From Rhizobiaceae bacterium (lineage in GTDB: Bacteria > Pseudomonadota > Alphaproteobacteria > Rhizobiales > Rhizobiaceae): a stretch of DNA of 36,437 nt. The stretch spans positions 1 to 36,437 of the forward strand of contig JARGOF010000053.1 of the NCBI GenBank assembly GCA_029212415.1, read 5' to 3'. The notes below the pieces were generated by a model. The model was given only the letters and a program-made list of their open reading frames with translations, was not told the DNA's origin and made no database searches. Shown here piece after piece: positions 1 through 8,178 of this stretch (positions are counted from its first letter, which is position 1; the number at the start of each line of letters is the position of its first letter). A program made the position numbers and the translations under genes.

Positions 1-2581
1 CCGTAACCACGCCTGCAGCAACACTGAAACCACCATTGCCGCCGCCGCCGCCGACACTCTGCGCAATAAATCCGCTTGAATGGCTACCGCTTGTTTGCAA
101 AGTCCCGGTTGAATCCACCGTTACCGAACCGGCATTGTCGCCGCTACCACTGCCACCGCCGACACTGGCGGTTACGTTGAAATTCTCGGAGGCTGCAAGG
201 CCGATGCTGAAACCGCCATTGCCGCCGCCGCCGCCGACACTCTGAGCGAACACAGCAGTGGAATGGGCACCACCTGTTGTTACATTGCCGATGGACGTCA
301 GGCTGGCGCTATCTGACGATCCGCCACTGCCTCCGCTACCACCGACGCCAACGGCAAAGCTGGCATTTTCCGAAGCGGCAACGCTGATGGAAAAGCCACC
401 ATGACCGCCGCCGCCGCCAACACTTTCAGCCACAATACCGGAAGAATGATCACCCTGGGTTGTCACGTCCGCCCAACTCGTCAGCGTTGCAGCGCCTGCC
501 GCCCCGCCACTGCCGCCGCCGCCGCCAACCCCAACAGACAAGGCACCGGTTGAAGACCCGCCGAAGGTGATATCAAAACCACCCAACCCACCGCCGCCGC
601 CAGCGCTCTGGGCCAGGATGCCGTCGCTGTGGTCGCCCTGGGTTGACACTGTTCCGTTGAATTGAAGGTCTACAGAGCTGCCGTTTCCGCCGCCGCCAGC
701 ACCACCGCCGATCCCGATGCTGGCATCCGCAATATAGCCTCCGCTGACAGAAACGGTCCAGCCGCCCTTGCCACCGCCGCCACCCAGGCTTTGGGCAAAA
801 ACACCCCCGGAATGATCACCGGTTGTTTGGACGGCGACCGAGGTGCTGGAGGCATTTGCAAGCGGATTGACCTGCACGGCACCACCGTTGCCGCCATTGT
901 CGCCCTTGCCACCCACGCCGATGCTGACAAAGGCGCCAACATCGACGGAATTGCCGCCTTTGCCGCCACCGCCGCCATAGCTTTGCGCAAAGATTCCGTT
1001 TGAATGGTCACCACCCGTCGATATGTCATTGCTGTTGGTTACCTGAACGCTGCTGCCGTTGCCACCACTGCCGCCGGAGCCGCCAATGGCTGCAATAATG
1101 CCACCGGTTGAGCCACCATGGCCACCGCCACCACCGCCGCTTTGGGCAAACAGGGCGTCCGAAGAATCGCCAACCGTGGAAATTGCACCGCTGTTCGCAA
1201 CGAAAACCTCTCCTCCACTGCCGCCGGAGCCACCTCCCGCCCCGATGCTGACCAGACCAAGCGAAAGGCCCGCATCCCCACCACCGCCGCCGATGCTCTG
1301 AGCCTGAATACCAGACGAACTGTCATCCTGCGTTATCAAGGTGGCGATATTGTTGACCGTGACCGTGTCGGCATTACCACCGGCGGAACCGCTGCCTCCA
1401 AGGGAGACAATTCCGCCATCCGTATTGGCGCTGCCACCGCCGCCACCGGTGCTTTGCGCCATGATGGCGGTGGCATAGGTGCTGTGCGTTGTTATCGCGC
1501 CATTGTTGTTGACTGTTACGGTGGAAGCATCGCCGCCACTTTGCTCACTTGCGCCAAAGGAAAACAACTCGAAACCACCGCCGCCGTCACCTGCAAATCC
1601 ACCCACGCTCTGGGCCAGAATTCCGCCAGCACCAGAACCTGATGTCTCGATACTGCCATTGTTGGTAATGTCGATTGCAGCCGCAAGACCGCCTTTTGCT
1701 CCGCCGCCGCCACCACCTGAAAGCCCGTCTGCGGACCCCCCGTTACCGCCTGCGCCGCCAAGGCTCTGGGCATAAATACCCTGTGATTGTGAACCTGAGG
1801 TTGTGATTGTCGTTCCGTTGTTGGAAATGGTGATGGTCCCTGCAACATTGCCGGATCCGCCATCACCGCCTTTGGAATGAACAGCGCCTTCCGCATGTCC
1901 TCCGTCGCCACCATCACCGCCGTCGCTGACGGCAACGATACCATGGGAAATATTGCCGCTGGTGTCGATTTCAGCATCACTTGTGACGACAATATCGCCA
2001 CCTGCTCCACCCTGGCCGCCCTTGCCGCCTTCGGTGGAGAACGGGTCCACGACATCATCCTTACCGGTTCCGCCCTTGCCGCCATCCCCGCCCTTCGCGG
2101 TTACGGCAATGCCTTCGGCATTATCAGCAGACGTGGATATGCCCCAATTTCCGTCCTGATAATCAACTTCCAGGTCCAGACCGGCTTCACCTTCCTTGCC
2201 GTTATCTCCCTTGCCGATCTTGCTCTCGCCCTCATCGCCTTTTTTGCCGTCACCATCCAGTGTAATGCCGACGCCGCCGATTGTTGTCGTCAACCCATTC
2301 ACATTCAGCGTCGTGACATCAGGATCGTAATCACGGGATTCGATCAAGAAGCCAGCGGATTCGTCGCCGGAACAGTCCACAGTGCTGCCGGAAACCGTGC
2401 AGGCAGCATGGGCTGGCGGGACGACATATAGAAGGCTGGATATTGCGATCAGCGCCACGGTAACAACCGGGCCGCCTTTTAAAACCGCATCAGATCGCCC
2501 GGTCTTTGGAACGCCAGATGAAGCAGCACGGGATGCGAGATGCAAACCATCATCATGTTTTTGCAGTCGGCAAGGTTTCAC
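1..2581 (-). CDS. Giant glycine-rich repeat protein, autotransporter-like (N-terminal part, runs off the left edge)
   Basis: The minus-strand frame is open from the start region to base 1, so about 860 residues are visible and the C-terminus is missing. A GTG at 2581 is preceded by a GGGAG Shine-Dalgarno about 7 bases away. An in-frame ATG at 2653 would add 24 residues but lacks a clear ribosome site. The N-terminus has a long polar n-region (~38 residues), a hydrophobic helix (VVTVALIAISSLLYVV) and an AHAA signal-peptidase-like site. Next comes a collagen-like Gly/Asp/Lys segment, then eleven copies of a motif of the form (I/F)xAQS(V/L)GGGGGNGG. Large secreted alphaproteobacterial proteins with this motif normally end in an autotransporter beta-barrel. 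That domain would lie outside the window, so the autotransporter call is inference. A surface adhesin or matrix role is plausible but unproven. Confidence 0.8.
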   Translation of the reverse strand, partial: MKPCRLQKHDDGLHLASRAASSGVPKTGRSDAVLKGGPVVTVALIAISSLLYVVPPAHAACTVSGSTVDCSGDESAGFLIESRDYDPDVTTLNVNGLTTTIGGVGITLDGDGKKGDEGESKIGKGDNGKEGEAGLDLEVDYQDGNWGISTSADNAEGIAVTAKGGDGGKGGTGKDDVVDPFSTEGGKGGQGGAGGDIVVTSDAEIDTSGNISHGIVAVSDGGDGGDGGHAEGAVHSKGGDGGSGNVAGTITISNNGTTITTSGSQSQGIYAQSLGGAGGNGGSADGLSGGGGGGAKGGLAAAIDITNNGSIETSGSGAGGILAQSVGGFAGDGGGGFELFSFGASEQSGGDASTVTVNNNGAITTHSTYATAIMAQSTGGGGGSANTDGGIVSLGGSGSAGGNADTVTVNNIATLITQDDSSSGIQAQSIGGGGGDAGLSLGLVSIGAGGGSGGSGGEVFVANSGAISTVGDSSDALFAQSGGGGGGHGGSTGGIIAAIGGSGGSGGNGSSVQVTNSNDISTGGDHSNGIFAQSYGGGGGKGGNSVDVGAFVSIGVGGKGDNGGNGGAVQVNPLANASSTSVAVQTTGDHSGGVFAQSLGGGGGKGGWTVSVSGGYIADASIGIGGGAGGGGNGSSVDLQFNGTVSTQGDHSDGILAQSAGGGGGLGGFDITFGGSSTGALSVGVGGGGGSGGAAGAATLTSWADVTTQGDHSSGIVAESVGGGGGHGGFSISVAASENASFAVGVGGSGGSGGSSDSASLTSIGNVTTGGAHSTAVFAQSVGGGGGNGGFSIGLAASENFNVTASVGGGSGSGDNAGSVTVDSTGTLQTSGSHSSGFIAQSVGGGGGNGGFSVAAGVVT
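50..1775 (-). repeat. Eleven protein-coding repeats around an AQS(V/L)GG core
   Basis: Tandem degenerate repeats inside the Gly-rich protein. Read on the minus strand, the cores lie near 1763, 1609, 1450, 1296, 1139, 980, 790, 605, 425, 240 and 55. The first five intervals are about 154-159 bases (52-53 codons). From 980 onward they are about 180-190 bases (60-63 codons), so two unit lengths are present. All copies stay in one reading frame. Each unit has a short beta-strand-like stretch with SGxxSxGI-type residues, then the AQS core, then a run of glycines. Confidence 0.8.
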
Positions 2582-2958
2582 GCCTATCTCCCGAATCCAG
2601 AGGCAAACGATGACATGCTCTTCTGGTGTCGTTTGCCATTCATTGCGAATCATGCTTCGAAAATCAATTCACTACAAGAACTCAAGGAAAAAAAGGAGCC
2701 TCCACGCGCAAAAAAGGAGAAATGAGTGCGCAAGTCATTGAAAGGCATTGCAACGCGACATTTGCAACTTTAAGGGTGCGTCTGGCTTTGAAAGAATGTG
2801 GGGCCGTTTCCTGACTGATCTGCCCGGCATCGGTTTGATATTGCAGCACGCTGAACCCTAATAAACTGCACACACTTGAAGAAAATATCAGCACGCGCGA
2901 TAATTTGCCTGTCCTATCGGACCTGACCCCGCCCAATCCGACCCAACGAAGAGTACAG
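2582..2958. other. Divergent intergenic region between the Gly-rich protein and the IalB-family gene
   Basis: This 377-base stretch separates two divergent genes. The part next to the Gly-rich gene (2582-2653) is still open in that gene's frame and could be its 5' end if the ATG at 2653 is used. The rest is AT-richer and has short runs of A. Apart from a weak promoter candidate for the rightward gene I see no RNA gene, repeat or further ORF of note. Confidence 0.5.
2835..2864 (+). promoter_or_regulatory. Possible sigma70-type promoter for the IalB-family gene
   Basis: TTGATA at 2835-2840 is followed, after 17-18 bases, by CTAATA/TAATAA at 2858-2864. It lies about 95 bases upstream of the ATG at 2959. 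The -35 is a good match and the -10 is weak. Assigned by eye only. Confidence 0.3.
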
Positions 2959-3651
2959 ATGCGTTTTTTTTTCCTCATTCTGTTTATCGGCGCAGCCTTT
3001 TTTGCCATAGCTGCAGCCTTTATCGTTCCGGCCAGTGACCGGAATGCCTTTATAGCCAGCGTGAAAAATGAGATCCCTGCCGGGTGGCGTCCTGGCGAGT
3101 GGCTGCCGACAGATCGAATCCGGAAATTCTTCTCGGTCGACGCGGACGAAATACAGGCCAAAAGGGCAAGGCCTGTCGAAACGGCTGCACCATTGATTGC
3201 AGATGCCATTCCCATGCTCCAGGGAAAGGCCATCGGTGACTGGATTCACAATTGCGAACTCGATGCCAGTGGCGGCTTGCGTTGCTCAATCGCCTATCAG
3301 GTTATCAATAAAATCAGCGGAAAAGTCGTCTTTTCATGGCAAATCACGCTTGATCAAAACATGAATTTCGCTTCAGCCTGGCGCACGACAACGGGCGTTC
3401 TGATCAACCGCGGGATACTCCTTGACGCAGGCACCGACAAACCGATTACCCTGCCCTACTATCTGTGTGATGACGGTTTTTGCGAGGCAAGGGCAAGACT
3501 TGCCGGCGATTTCATCGACACGCTTTTGCATACCACCGGGGCAAAGGCGACCATCTACACGATGTCCGGAGAGCCGGTAAAACACACCATCAGCATTGAG
3601 GGTCTCGCAGATGGATTGAGAACCCTGCTTGACAGTTCAAAGCAGGGTTAA
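2959..3651 (+). CDS. Invasion-associated locus B (IalB) family protein, membrane-anchored
   Basis: 230 residues from the ATG at 2959, which has GAAGAG upstream. An in-frame TTG at 2905 would add 18 residues before the hydrophobic segment and is less likely. The N-terminus (residues 1-24) is one strongly hydrophobic helix without an obvious cleavage site, so it may be a membrane anchor. From about residue 88 the protein follows the IalB pattern: a W-x-x-x-C start, a second Cys at 109, a GVLINRGILLDAG segment, then LPYYLCDDGFCEA with Cys170 and Cys175, and a C-terminal beta-rich part ending in KHTISIEGLADGL. The four cysteines probably form two periplasmic disulfides. IalB was named for erythrocyte invasion in Bartonella, but the family is widespread in non-pathogenic Hyphomicrobiales with no defined role. 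Confidence 0.8.
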   Translation: MRFFFLILFIGAAFFAIAAAFIVPASDRNAFIASVKNEIPAGWRPGEWLPTDRIRKFFSVDADEIQAKRARPVETAAPLIADAIPMLQGKAIGDWIHNCELDASGGLRCSIAYQVINKISGKVVFSWQITLDQNMNFASAWRTTTGVLINRGILLDAGTDKPITLPYYLCDDGFCEARARLAGDFIDTLLHTTGAKATIYTMSGEPVKHTISIEGLADGLRTLLDSSKQG

Positions 3652-3740
3652 AGCATAGAATGATGGGCAGCGGACCTGTATCCCGCATCGAGATTCCTGC
3701 TGCCAAAGCAAACAACGCGATAACTGATCGTCCAAAAGTA

Positions 3741-3781
3741 ATCACCTGACGCAGCCAACAGCAGTCGCTCCATCAGGTGAT
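3741..3781. terminator. Possible hairpin between convergent genes
   Basis: Inverted repeat ATCACCTGA (3741-3749) and TCAGGTGAT (3773-3781), a perfect 9-bp stem with a 23-base loop. It lies between the stop of the IalB-family gene and the stop of the leftward aldehyde dehydrogenase. Read leftward it is followed by TTACTTTTGG, only loosely U-rich. A bidirectional transcription end is plausible but not certain. Confidence 0.35.
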
Positions 3782-3820
3782 CCATGTTCTTTGGCAATGG
3801 CTGCAGTTCTCACCGCAAAA

Positions 3821-5278
3821 TCAGAATACCGGCGGGAACCCCCGGCCGCCGCGTTCCATGGTGATCCAACGGGTTTCCGTGAAAGTCTCCATCGACCAGC
3901 GCCCGCCATGCTTGCCGGACCCAGAGGCCTTGAACCCGCCAAAGGGGACATGCGGCTCGTCGTTGACGGGCGAACAATTGACATGGCAATTGCCGGTGTC
4001 GAGCTGGTTGACAATGGCCAGTCCGCGCGCTTCATCTTCAGTCATCACACCCGCAGTCAAGCCGTATTCGCTGTCATTGGCGATACGGATGGCTTCCTCA
4101 TCATTCCTGACCTTGAAGATGGAACAGACGGGACCGAAAGATTCCTGCTGATACATGAGCATGTCCGGCGTCACACCAGAGAACACGGTCGCGGAGACAT
4201 AGCGCCCGTCGATTTCGCCACCGGCAAGCACCTTCGCACCCTTGGCCTTTGCATCATCGAACTGCGCCTGCAGGCGGTCGGCAGCGCGATCATTGATCAC
4301 CGGGCCAAGCACATTTTCCTTCTCGCTCGAACTGCCGACTTTCAATTTGCGTACACGCTCCAGAAACTGTTTGACGAAAGTGTCATAGACTTTTTCGTGT
4401 ACGATGACGCGCTCGACAGACATGCAAATCTGGCCCTGATGCATGAAGGCGCCAAAATTGGCCGCCTGCGCCGAACGCTCAAGATCCGCATCATCGCAAA
4501 TGATCATCGAGTTCTTGCCGCCCAGCTCCACGCAGCATTTTTTCAGATGTGCACCCGCCTTGGCGGCAATCAGCCGACCAACCGGTGTTGAACCGGTGAA
4601 GGACACACCTTTGACATGCGGATTCTCAATCAGCTCGTCGCCAACCGCCGCAACATTATCCCGGCTGCAGGTGATGACATTGAAAACACCCTTGGGCAAA
4701 CCGGCCTCTTCGAACACCTCGGCAAACAGCAGGCCGCCGAGATAGGGCGTATCCTCGGAGGGTTTCAGGACAATGGTATTGCCGGCAACCAGCGGGAACA
4801 GGAAACCGCGCGCCGAAAGGATCAACGGAAAATTCCAGGGGCTGATCACCGAGACCACGCCCATGGGTCGGCGCACCGCCATGGAGAGCTTGCCATATTC
4901 TGAAGGCAGCACTTCGCCTATGGAATCATAATTCGCAGCCGCCGCTGCGGGAAATATTTCCGCCGTATAGCCGGTTTCGAACATGGCTTTTCCAAACCAG
5001 CCACCACCTTCATTCTGGATCGCTTCGGCAATTTCGGCCCGGCGGCTTTCGAATATTTCGCCGGCCTTGATCATCAGGTGCGAGCGTTTGTTGAACGGCA
5101 TGGCTGCCCATTCAGGGAAAGCCGCATGCGCAGCTTCAATGGCTGCCCGGGTTTCTGCGACACCTGCATCGGGCATATTGGCCCAGACCGTGCCATCCGA
5201 TGGGTTGTAGTCTGGAAACGTGTCAACGGTGGTTGTCCAGTCGCCACCGATATACATTCTCTCTTGCCGCTTTGCCAT
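3821..5278 (-). CDS. NAD(P)+-dependent aldehyde dehydrogenase (benzaldehyde/vanillin dehydrogenase-like)
   Basis: 485 residues, typical length for the ALDH superfamily. The ATG at 5278 has GAGG five bases upstream. Key residues are the PWNFP cofactor motif (Asn149), LKPSE (Lys172), FTGST (about 227-231), ELGGKN with the general base Glu251, and the catalytic cysteine Cys285 in HQGQICMS. The QGQICMS(V/T)ER context is common in aldehyde dehydrogenases acting on aromatic aldehydes such as vanillin or benzaldehyde, so an aromatic aldehyde to acid reaction is the best guess. It is the last gene of a seven-gene operon, starting 41 bases after the LivF-type gene. The other operon end carries a second, distinct ALDH with the same catalytic context, so two aldehydes or two steps may be handled. 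Substrate is inferred from context only. Confidence 0.88.
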   Translation of the reverse strand: MAKRQERMYIGGDWTTTVDTFPDYNPSDGTVWANMPDAGVAETRAAIEAAHAAFPEWAAMPFNKRSHLMIKAGEIFESRRAEIAEAIQNEGGGWFGKAMFETGYTAEIFPAAAAANYDSIGEVLPSEYGKLSMAVRRPMGVVSVISPWNFPLILSARGFLFPLVAGNTIVLKPSEDTPYLGGLLFAEVFEEAGLPKGVFNVITCSRDNVAAVGDELIENPHVKGVSFTGSTPVGRLIAAKAGAHLKKCCVELGGKNSMIICDDADLERSAQAANFGAFMHQGQICMSVERVIVHEKVYDTFVKQFLERVRKLKVGSSSEKENVLGPVINDRAADRLQAQFDDAKAKGAKVLAGGEIDGRYVSATVFSGVTPDMLMYQQESFGPVCSIFKVRNDEEAIRIANDSEYGLTAGVMTEDEARGLAIVNQLDTGNCHVNCSPVNDEPHVPFGGFKASGSGKHGGRWSMETFTETRWITMERGGRGFPPVF

Positions 5279-5319
5279 TGTGACCTCACTTGGGGTTGGG
5301 ATTGATTGCCGGAAACTGA

Positions 5320-6492
5320 CTATTTTCTGGATTTCCGAGTCTTCTTTTTCGACTTCTTGTCTTTTTTGGATTTCTCGGGTTTTTTGGATTTCTTCAGTTT
5401 CTTGGGTTTCTTGGGCTTTTCAAGCGCCGGTCTACCCTCCGATGCCCACGCTTTCCGCTGCGCAGCCACATGGGCCTTGAGTATGGCGCTGGCGCGATTG
5501 GCATAGTCGGCAGCCTGCTGGCTCAGTTCGCTGGCCTGATCTGACATGATGATGCGCTCCCTGCTGTGCGTATGGAGGTTTTCGTGGGCTTCGGCATGGG
5601 CCCTGGTCCGTGTCTCGCCTGCCAGGCCACGGTGACGCTCGGTTTCGATATGATCGCTATGGATACGCGAGGCGCGCGCCACAAGATCATTTGCGCCAAG
5701 ACCACCACGGGACAAAGCCGGCGCAAACCGCGCTGAGCGGCGCGAACCACCTTCGTCGAGGCGGCGATGCGTTGCCTTGTCGGCGGCCCCACCCAGATAG
5801 GCTTTTTGGACGGCCGGGTCATTGGCAAGCATTTCTGCCCTGCCCTCTCCGGTGATATGACCGTTCTCCAGCAGATAGGCCCGATCAGCGATGGCGAGGC
5901 TCTGTTTGGCATTTTGCTCGACAAGCAGAATGCCAACACCATTGTCGCGGACCAGGCGCAATGATTTGAACAATTCGCTTGATAACAGCGGTGACAGGCC
6001 CAGTGACGGCTCGTCCAGCATCAGGATTTTCGGATTGGACATCAAGGCCCGGCCAATCGCCACCATCTGCTGTTCACCGCCGCTCATGGTGCGGGCAATC
6101 TGGCGTTCGCGCTCGGCAAGCTTGGGGAAAAGCTGCAGGACTTCCTTCAGCTTTTCGGCGCGCCCCCCACGACCGCGTTTTCCATAGGCACCCAGCTCCA
6201 GATTTTCCGCGACGGTCAGATCGCCAAAAATGCCGCGTCCCTCGGGCACCAGTGCCAGGCCGGCTTCAACAATCCGGTCTGGTTTTTCATCATTGATGGA
6301 ATGGCCATCGATCGCAATATGGGCACCGGGCATGGGCTGGACCATGCCCGAAATGGCTTTGAGCAATGTAGACTTGCCCGCACCATTGGCACCCAGAATG
6401 ACGCAGATTTCGCCCATTGCGACATGAACAGACACATCTTCGAGTGCCCGGTGCGCCCCATAGGAAACAGTCAGATGTTGCGCTTCAAGCAT
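5320..6492 (-). CDS. livF: HAAT-family ABC transporter ATPase (LivF-type) with a lysine-rich C-terminal extension
   Basis: 390 residues from ATG 6492, which overlaps the end of the LivG-type gene by 8 bases. Residues 1-240 are a normal LivF: Walker A GANGAGKST (34-42), signature MSGGE (136-140), Walker B ILMLDE (156-161) and H-loop region VEQN. LivF proteins usually end near residue 235-245. Here the frame continues about 150 residues: an Arg/His/Ala-rich linker (241-315), a predicted helix starting at an internal Met316 (MSDQASELSQQAADYANRAS), and a tail whose last 35 residues hold 19 Lys and 2 Arg. Met316 (ATG at 5547) has GGGAG upstream, so a separate 75-residue product could also be made. 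It is either a gene fusion by loss of a stop or an assembly error. The ATPase role is secure; the tail's role is unknown. Confidence 0.88.
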   Translation of the reverse strand: MLEAQHLTVSYGAHRALEDVSVHVAMGEICVILGANGAGKSTLLKAISGMVQPMPGAHIAIDGHSINDEKPDRIVEAGLALVPEGRGIFGDLTVAENLELGAYGKRGRGGRAEKLKEVLQLFPKLAERERQIARTMSGGEQQMVAIGRALMSNPKILMLDEPSLGLSPLLSSELFKSLRLVRDNGVGILLVEQNAKQSLAIADRAYLLENGHITGEGRAEMLANDPAVQKAYLGGAADKATHRRLDEGGSRRSARFAPALSRGGLGANDLVARASRIHSDHIETERHRGLAGETRTRAHAEAHENLHTHSRERIIMSDQASELSQQAADYANRASAILKAHVAAQRKAWASEGRPALEKPKKPKKLKKSKKPEKSKKDKKSKKKTRKSRK

Positions 6493-7216
6493 GGTCGTCC
6501 CCCAGATAGGCACGAATGACTTCCGGATCGGCGAGCACCCCATGCACATCGCCATCAGCGATCTTCAAGCCGCTCGACATCACCACGCAGCGATCACACA
6601 GGGAACGGATGGCGTCCATCACATGTTCGACCATGATGATCGAAATGCCATCGTTGCGCAGTTCACGGATGAGATCGATGCCGATTTTCAGTTCGCTGGG
6701 ATTGAGACCGGCAAGCCATTCGTCAAGCAGCAGGACCTTTGGATTGGCAGCCAGTGCGCGGGCAAGCTCCAGGCGTTTCTGGTCGATATAGGTCATGGAG
6801 GATGTCGGGCTGTCACCGCGGCCGCTAAGGCCTACGCGCTCCAGCAGCAGGCGCGCCCTGTCATGTGCCTCAACGCCCCAGCTTCTGACATGACCGAACA
6901 CCCCGCCGGCGACCACATTCTGCTCGGCCGTCAACGACGGCAATATGCGAACCAGTTGAAACGTGCGGGCAATGCCCAGCCGGGCGATCTTGTGGGCCGG
7001 CTGCCCGGCAATTTCAGTGCCGCCCAGTGAAATCGAACCGGATGTCGGTTTCAAGGCGCCCGATATCAGGTTGAGCACGGTGGTTTTCCCCGAGCCATTG
7101 GGACCAATAAGCCCCAGCAGCTCGCCATCCTGCAGCGAAAAGGACAGATCATTGACGGCAATCAATCCACCGAAGGCCTTGGTCGCATGATCGAGAGAAA
7201 GAATCGCGGCGCTCAT
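6485..7216 (-). CDS. livG: HAAT-family ABC transporter ATPase (LivG-type)
   Basis: 243 residues. Walker A GPNGSGKTT at 38-46, Q-loop at TFQLVR, Walker B VLLLDEWLAGLNPSE at about 161-175, H-loop MVEHVM. The ABC signature is unusual: MTYIDQKRLELARAL takes the place of the canonical LSGGQ-type motif, and the residue after the catalytic Glu is Trp instead of Pro. LivG-like proteins often read LSYGDQRRLEIARAL, so this is a moderate departure. Its start overlaps the LivM stop by 4 bases (ATGA) and its end overlaps LivF by 8, so translation is probably coupled. Pairs with LivF to power the LivHM permease. Confidence 0.92.
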   Translation of the reverse strand: MSAAILSLDHATKAFGGLIAVNDLSFSLQDGELLGLIGPNGSGKTTVLNLISGALKPTSGSISLGGTEIAGQPAHKIARLGIARTFQLVRILPSLTAEQNVVAGGVFGHVRSWGVEAHDRARLLLERVGLSGRGDSPTSSMTYIDQKRLELARALAANPKVLLLDEWLAGLNPSELKIGIDLIRELRNDGISIIMVEHVMDAIRSLCDRCVVMSSGLKIADGDVHGVLADPEVIRAYLGDDHA

Positions 7217-8178
7217 GGGTTGTTCCCCTCTTCTGCCGAAACCATGCGAAACCGTTTACGAAGCCTGACAAGGTCTTCCAGCCGTCCAAGCACGCCTTGC
7301 GGAAGGAGATAGACAATGGCCATGAAGGCGATGCCGATCACGAAAGACGTATGATTGGGAAAATAGGCCGTGACCTGATCGAACAGGATGGTGAAGGGAA
7401 TGACGCCCAGCAGCGGCCCCCAGATACGCTTTGTCCCGCCCAGCAGTGCCATGATGACCACCTGAAAGGAGATCATCGGGTTGAAGGCGGAAGGCGGTTG
7501 CACGTAGGAAAACCGTGGTGCCAGAATGGCCCCGACAATGCCGATGAAAGCGCCGGAGATGATGAACAGGATGACCTTTGCCCGGGCCGTGTCGATGCCC
7601 ACATGTTTGGCGACCGTTTCGTCATTGCCGATGATCTGCATGGCAAAACCAAGCCGTGAGCGATTGATTAGCCAGCCGGTGATATAGACAATCGCCGCCA
7701 GCCCCAGCAGCATCCAGTAGATATGTTGCTCGCCAAAATCCGTAAAAACATAAAGTCCCAGCGAACTGGAAAAATTTGTCTGCAACCAGGTAACGACCTG
7801 ACGCACCAGTTCGGCCAGACCCAGCGTGAAAATCACGAAATAGATGCCTGACAGGCGCAACGTTGCAATGCCCACCACACAGGCCAGCAGACCGGAGGCA
7901 AGGGCTGCAATGACAAGCAGAAGCGGGAAAGGCACAGTGTCGATGCCCAGCGCCACCGTATAGGTGCCAATGCCAAAAAAGGCAGCGGTTGCCAAAGAGA
8001 TGTAGTGCGTTGGTCCGGAAAACAGGGTCCATGCGGTGCACAGCACCACATACATCACAATATTGACCGAAATCGACAGATAGTAGCCCTGATCGACAAG
8101 CGGCAGCAGGGCGACGACACCAAAGGCAATGGCGGCAAATCCGGCAATGCGGCGCTCTTTTTCATTCAGCCAGGTCAT
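7213..8178 (-). CDS. livM: HAAT-family ABC transporter permease (LivM-type)
   Basis: 321 residues with about eight to ten hydrophobic segments. It contains the LivM-type motif near GLAELVRQVVTWLQTNF and the LINRSRLGFAMQIIGNDETVAKHVGID stretch (split here by description: LGFAMQ, then NDETVAKHVGID) that contacts the ATPase, followed by a GAFIGIVGAI helix. Its ATG overlaps the LivH stop by 4 bases. It forms the transmembrane channel with LivH in the inner membrane. Substrate specificity cannot be read from the permease. Confidence 0.92.
   Translation of the reverse strand: MTWLNEKERRIAGFAAIAFGVVALLPLVDQGYYLSISVNIVMYVVLCTAWTLFSGPTHYISLATAAFFGIGTYTVALGIDTVPFPLLLVIAALASGLLACVVGIATLRLSGIYFVIFTLGLAELVRQVVTWLQTNFSSSLGLYVFTDFGEQHIYWMLLGLAAIVYITGWLINRSRLGFAMQIIGNDETVAKHVGIDTARAKVILFIISGAFIGIVGAILAPRFSYVQPPSAFNPMISFQVVIMALLGGTKRIWGPLLGVIPFTILFDQVTAYFPNHTSFVIGIAFMAIVYLLPQGVLGRLEDLVRLRKRFRMVSAEEGNNP

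Noticed and set aside
50-1775. Regularly spaced repeats resembling a CRISPR array
   Set aside because: The repeats are degenerate, in one reading frame, and encode a consistent protein motif; there are no cas genes or uniform spacers.
36-2741. Several Pro/Ala-rich and Cys/Arg-rich plus-strand ORFs, and short minus-strand ORFs, over the Gly-rich gene
   Set aside because: They are other-frame translations of GGC/GGT-rich repeat codons. The continuous minus-strand Gly-rich frame with a signal peptide explains the region.
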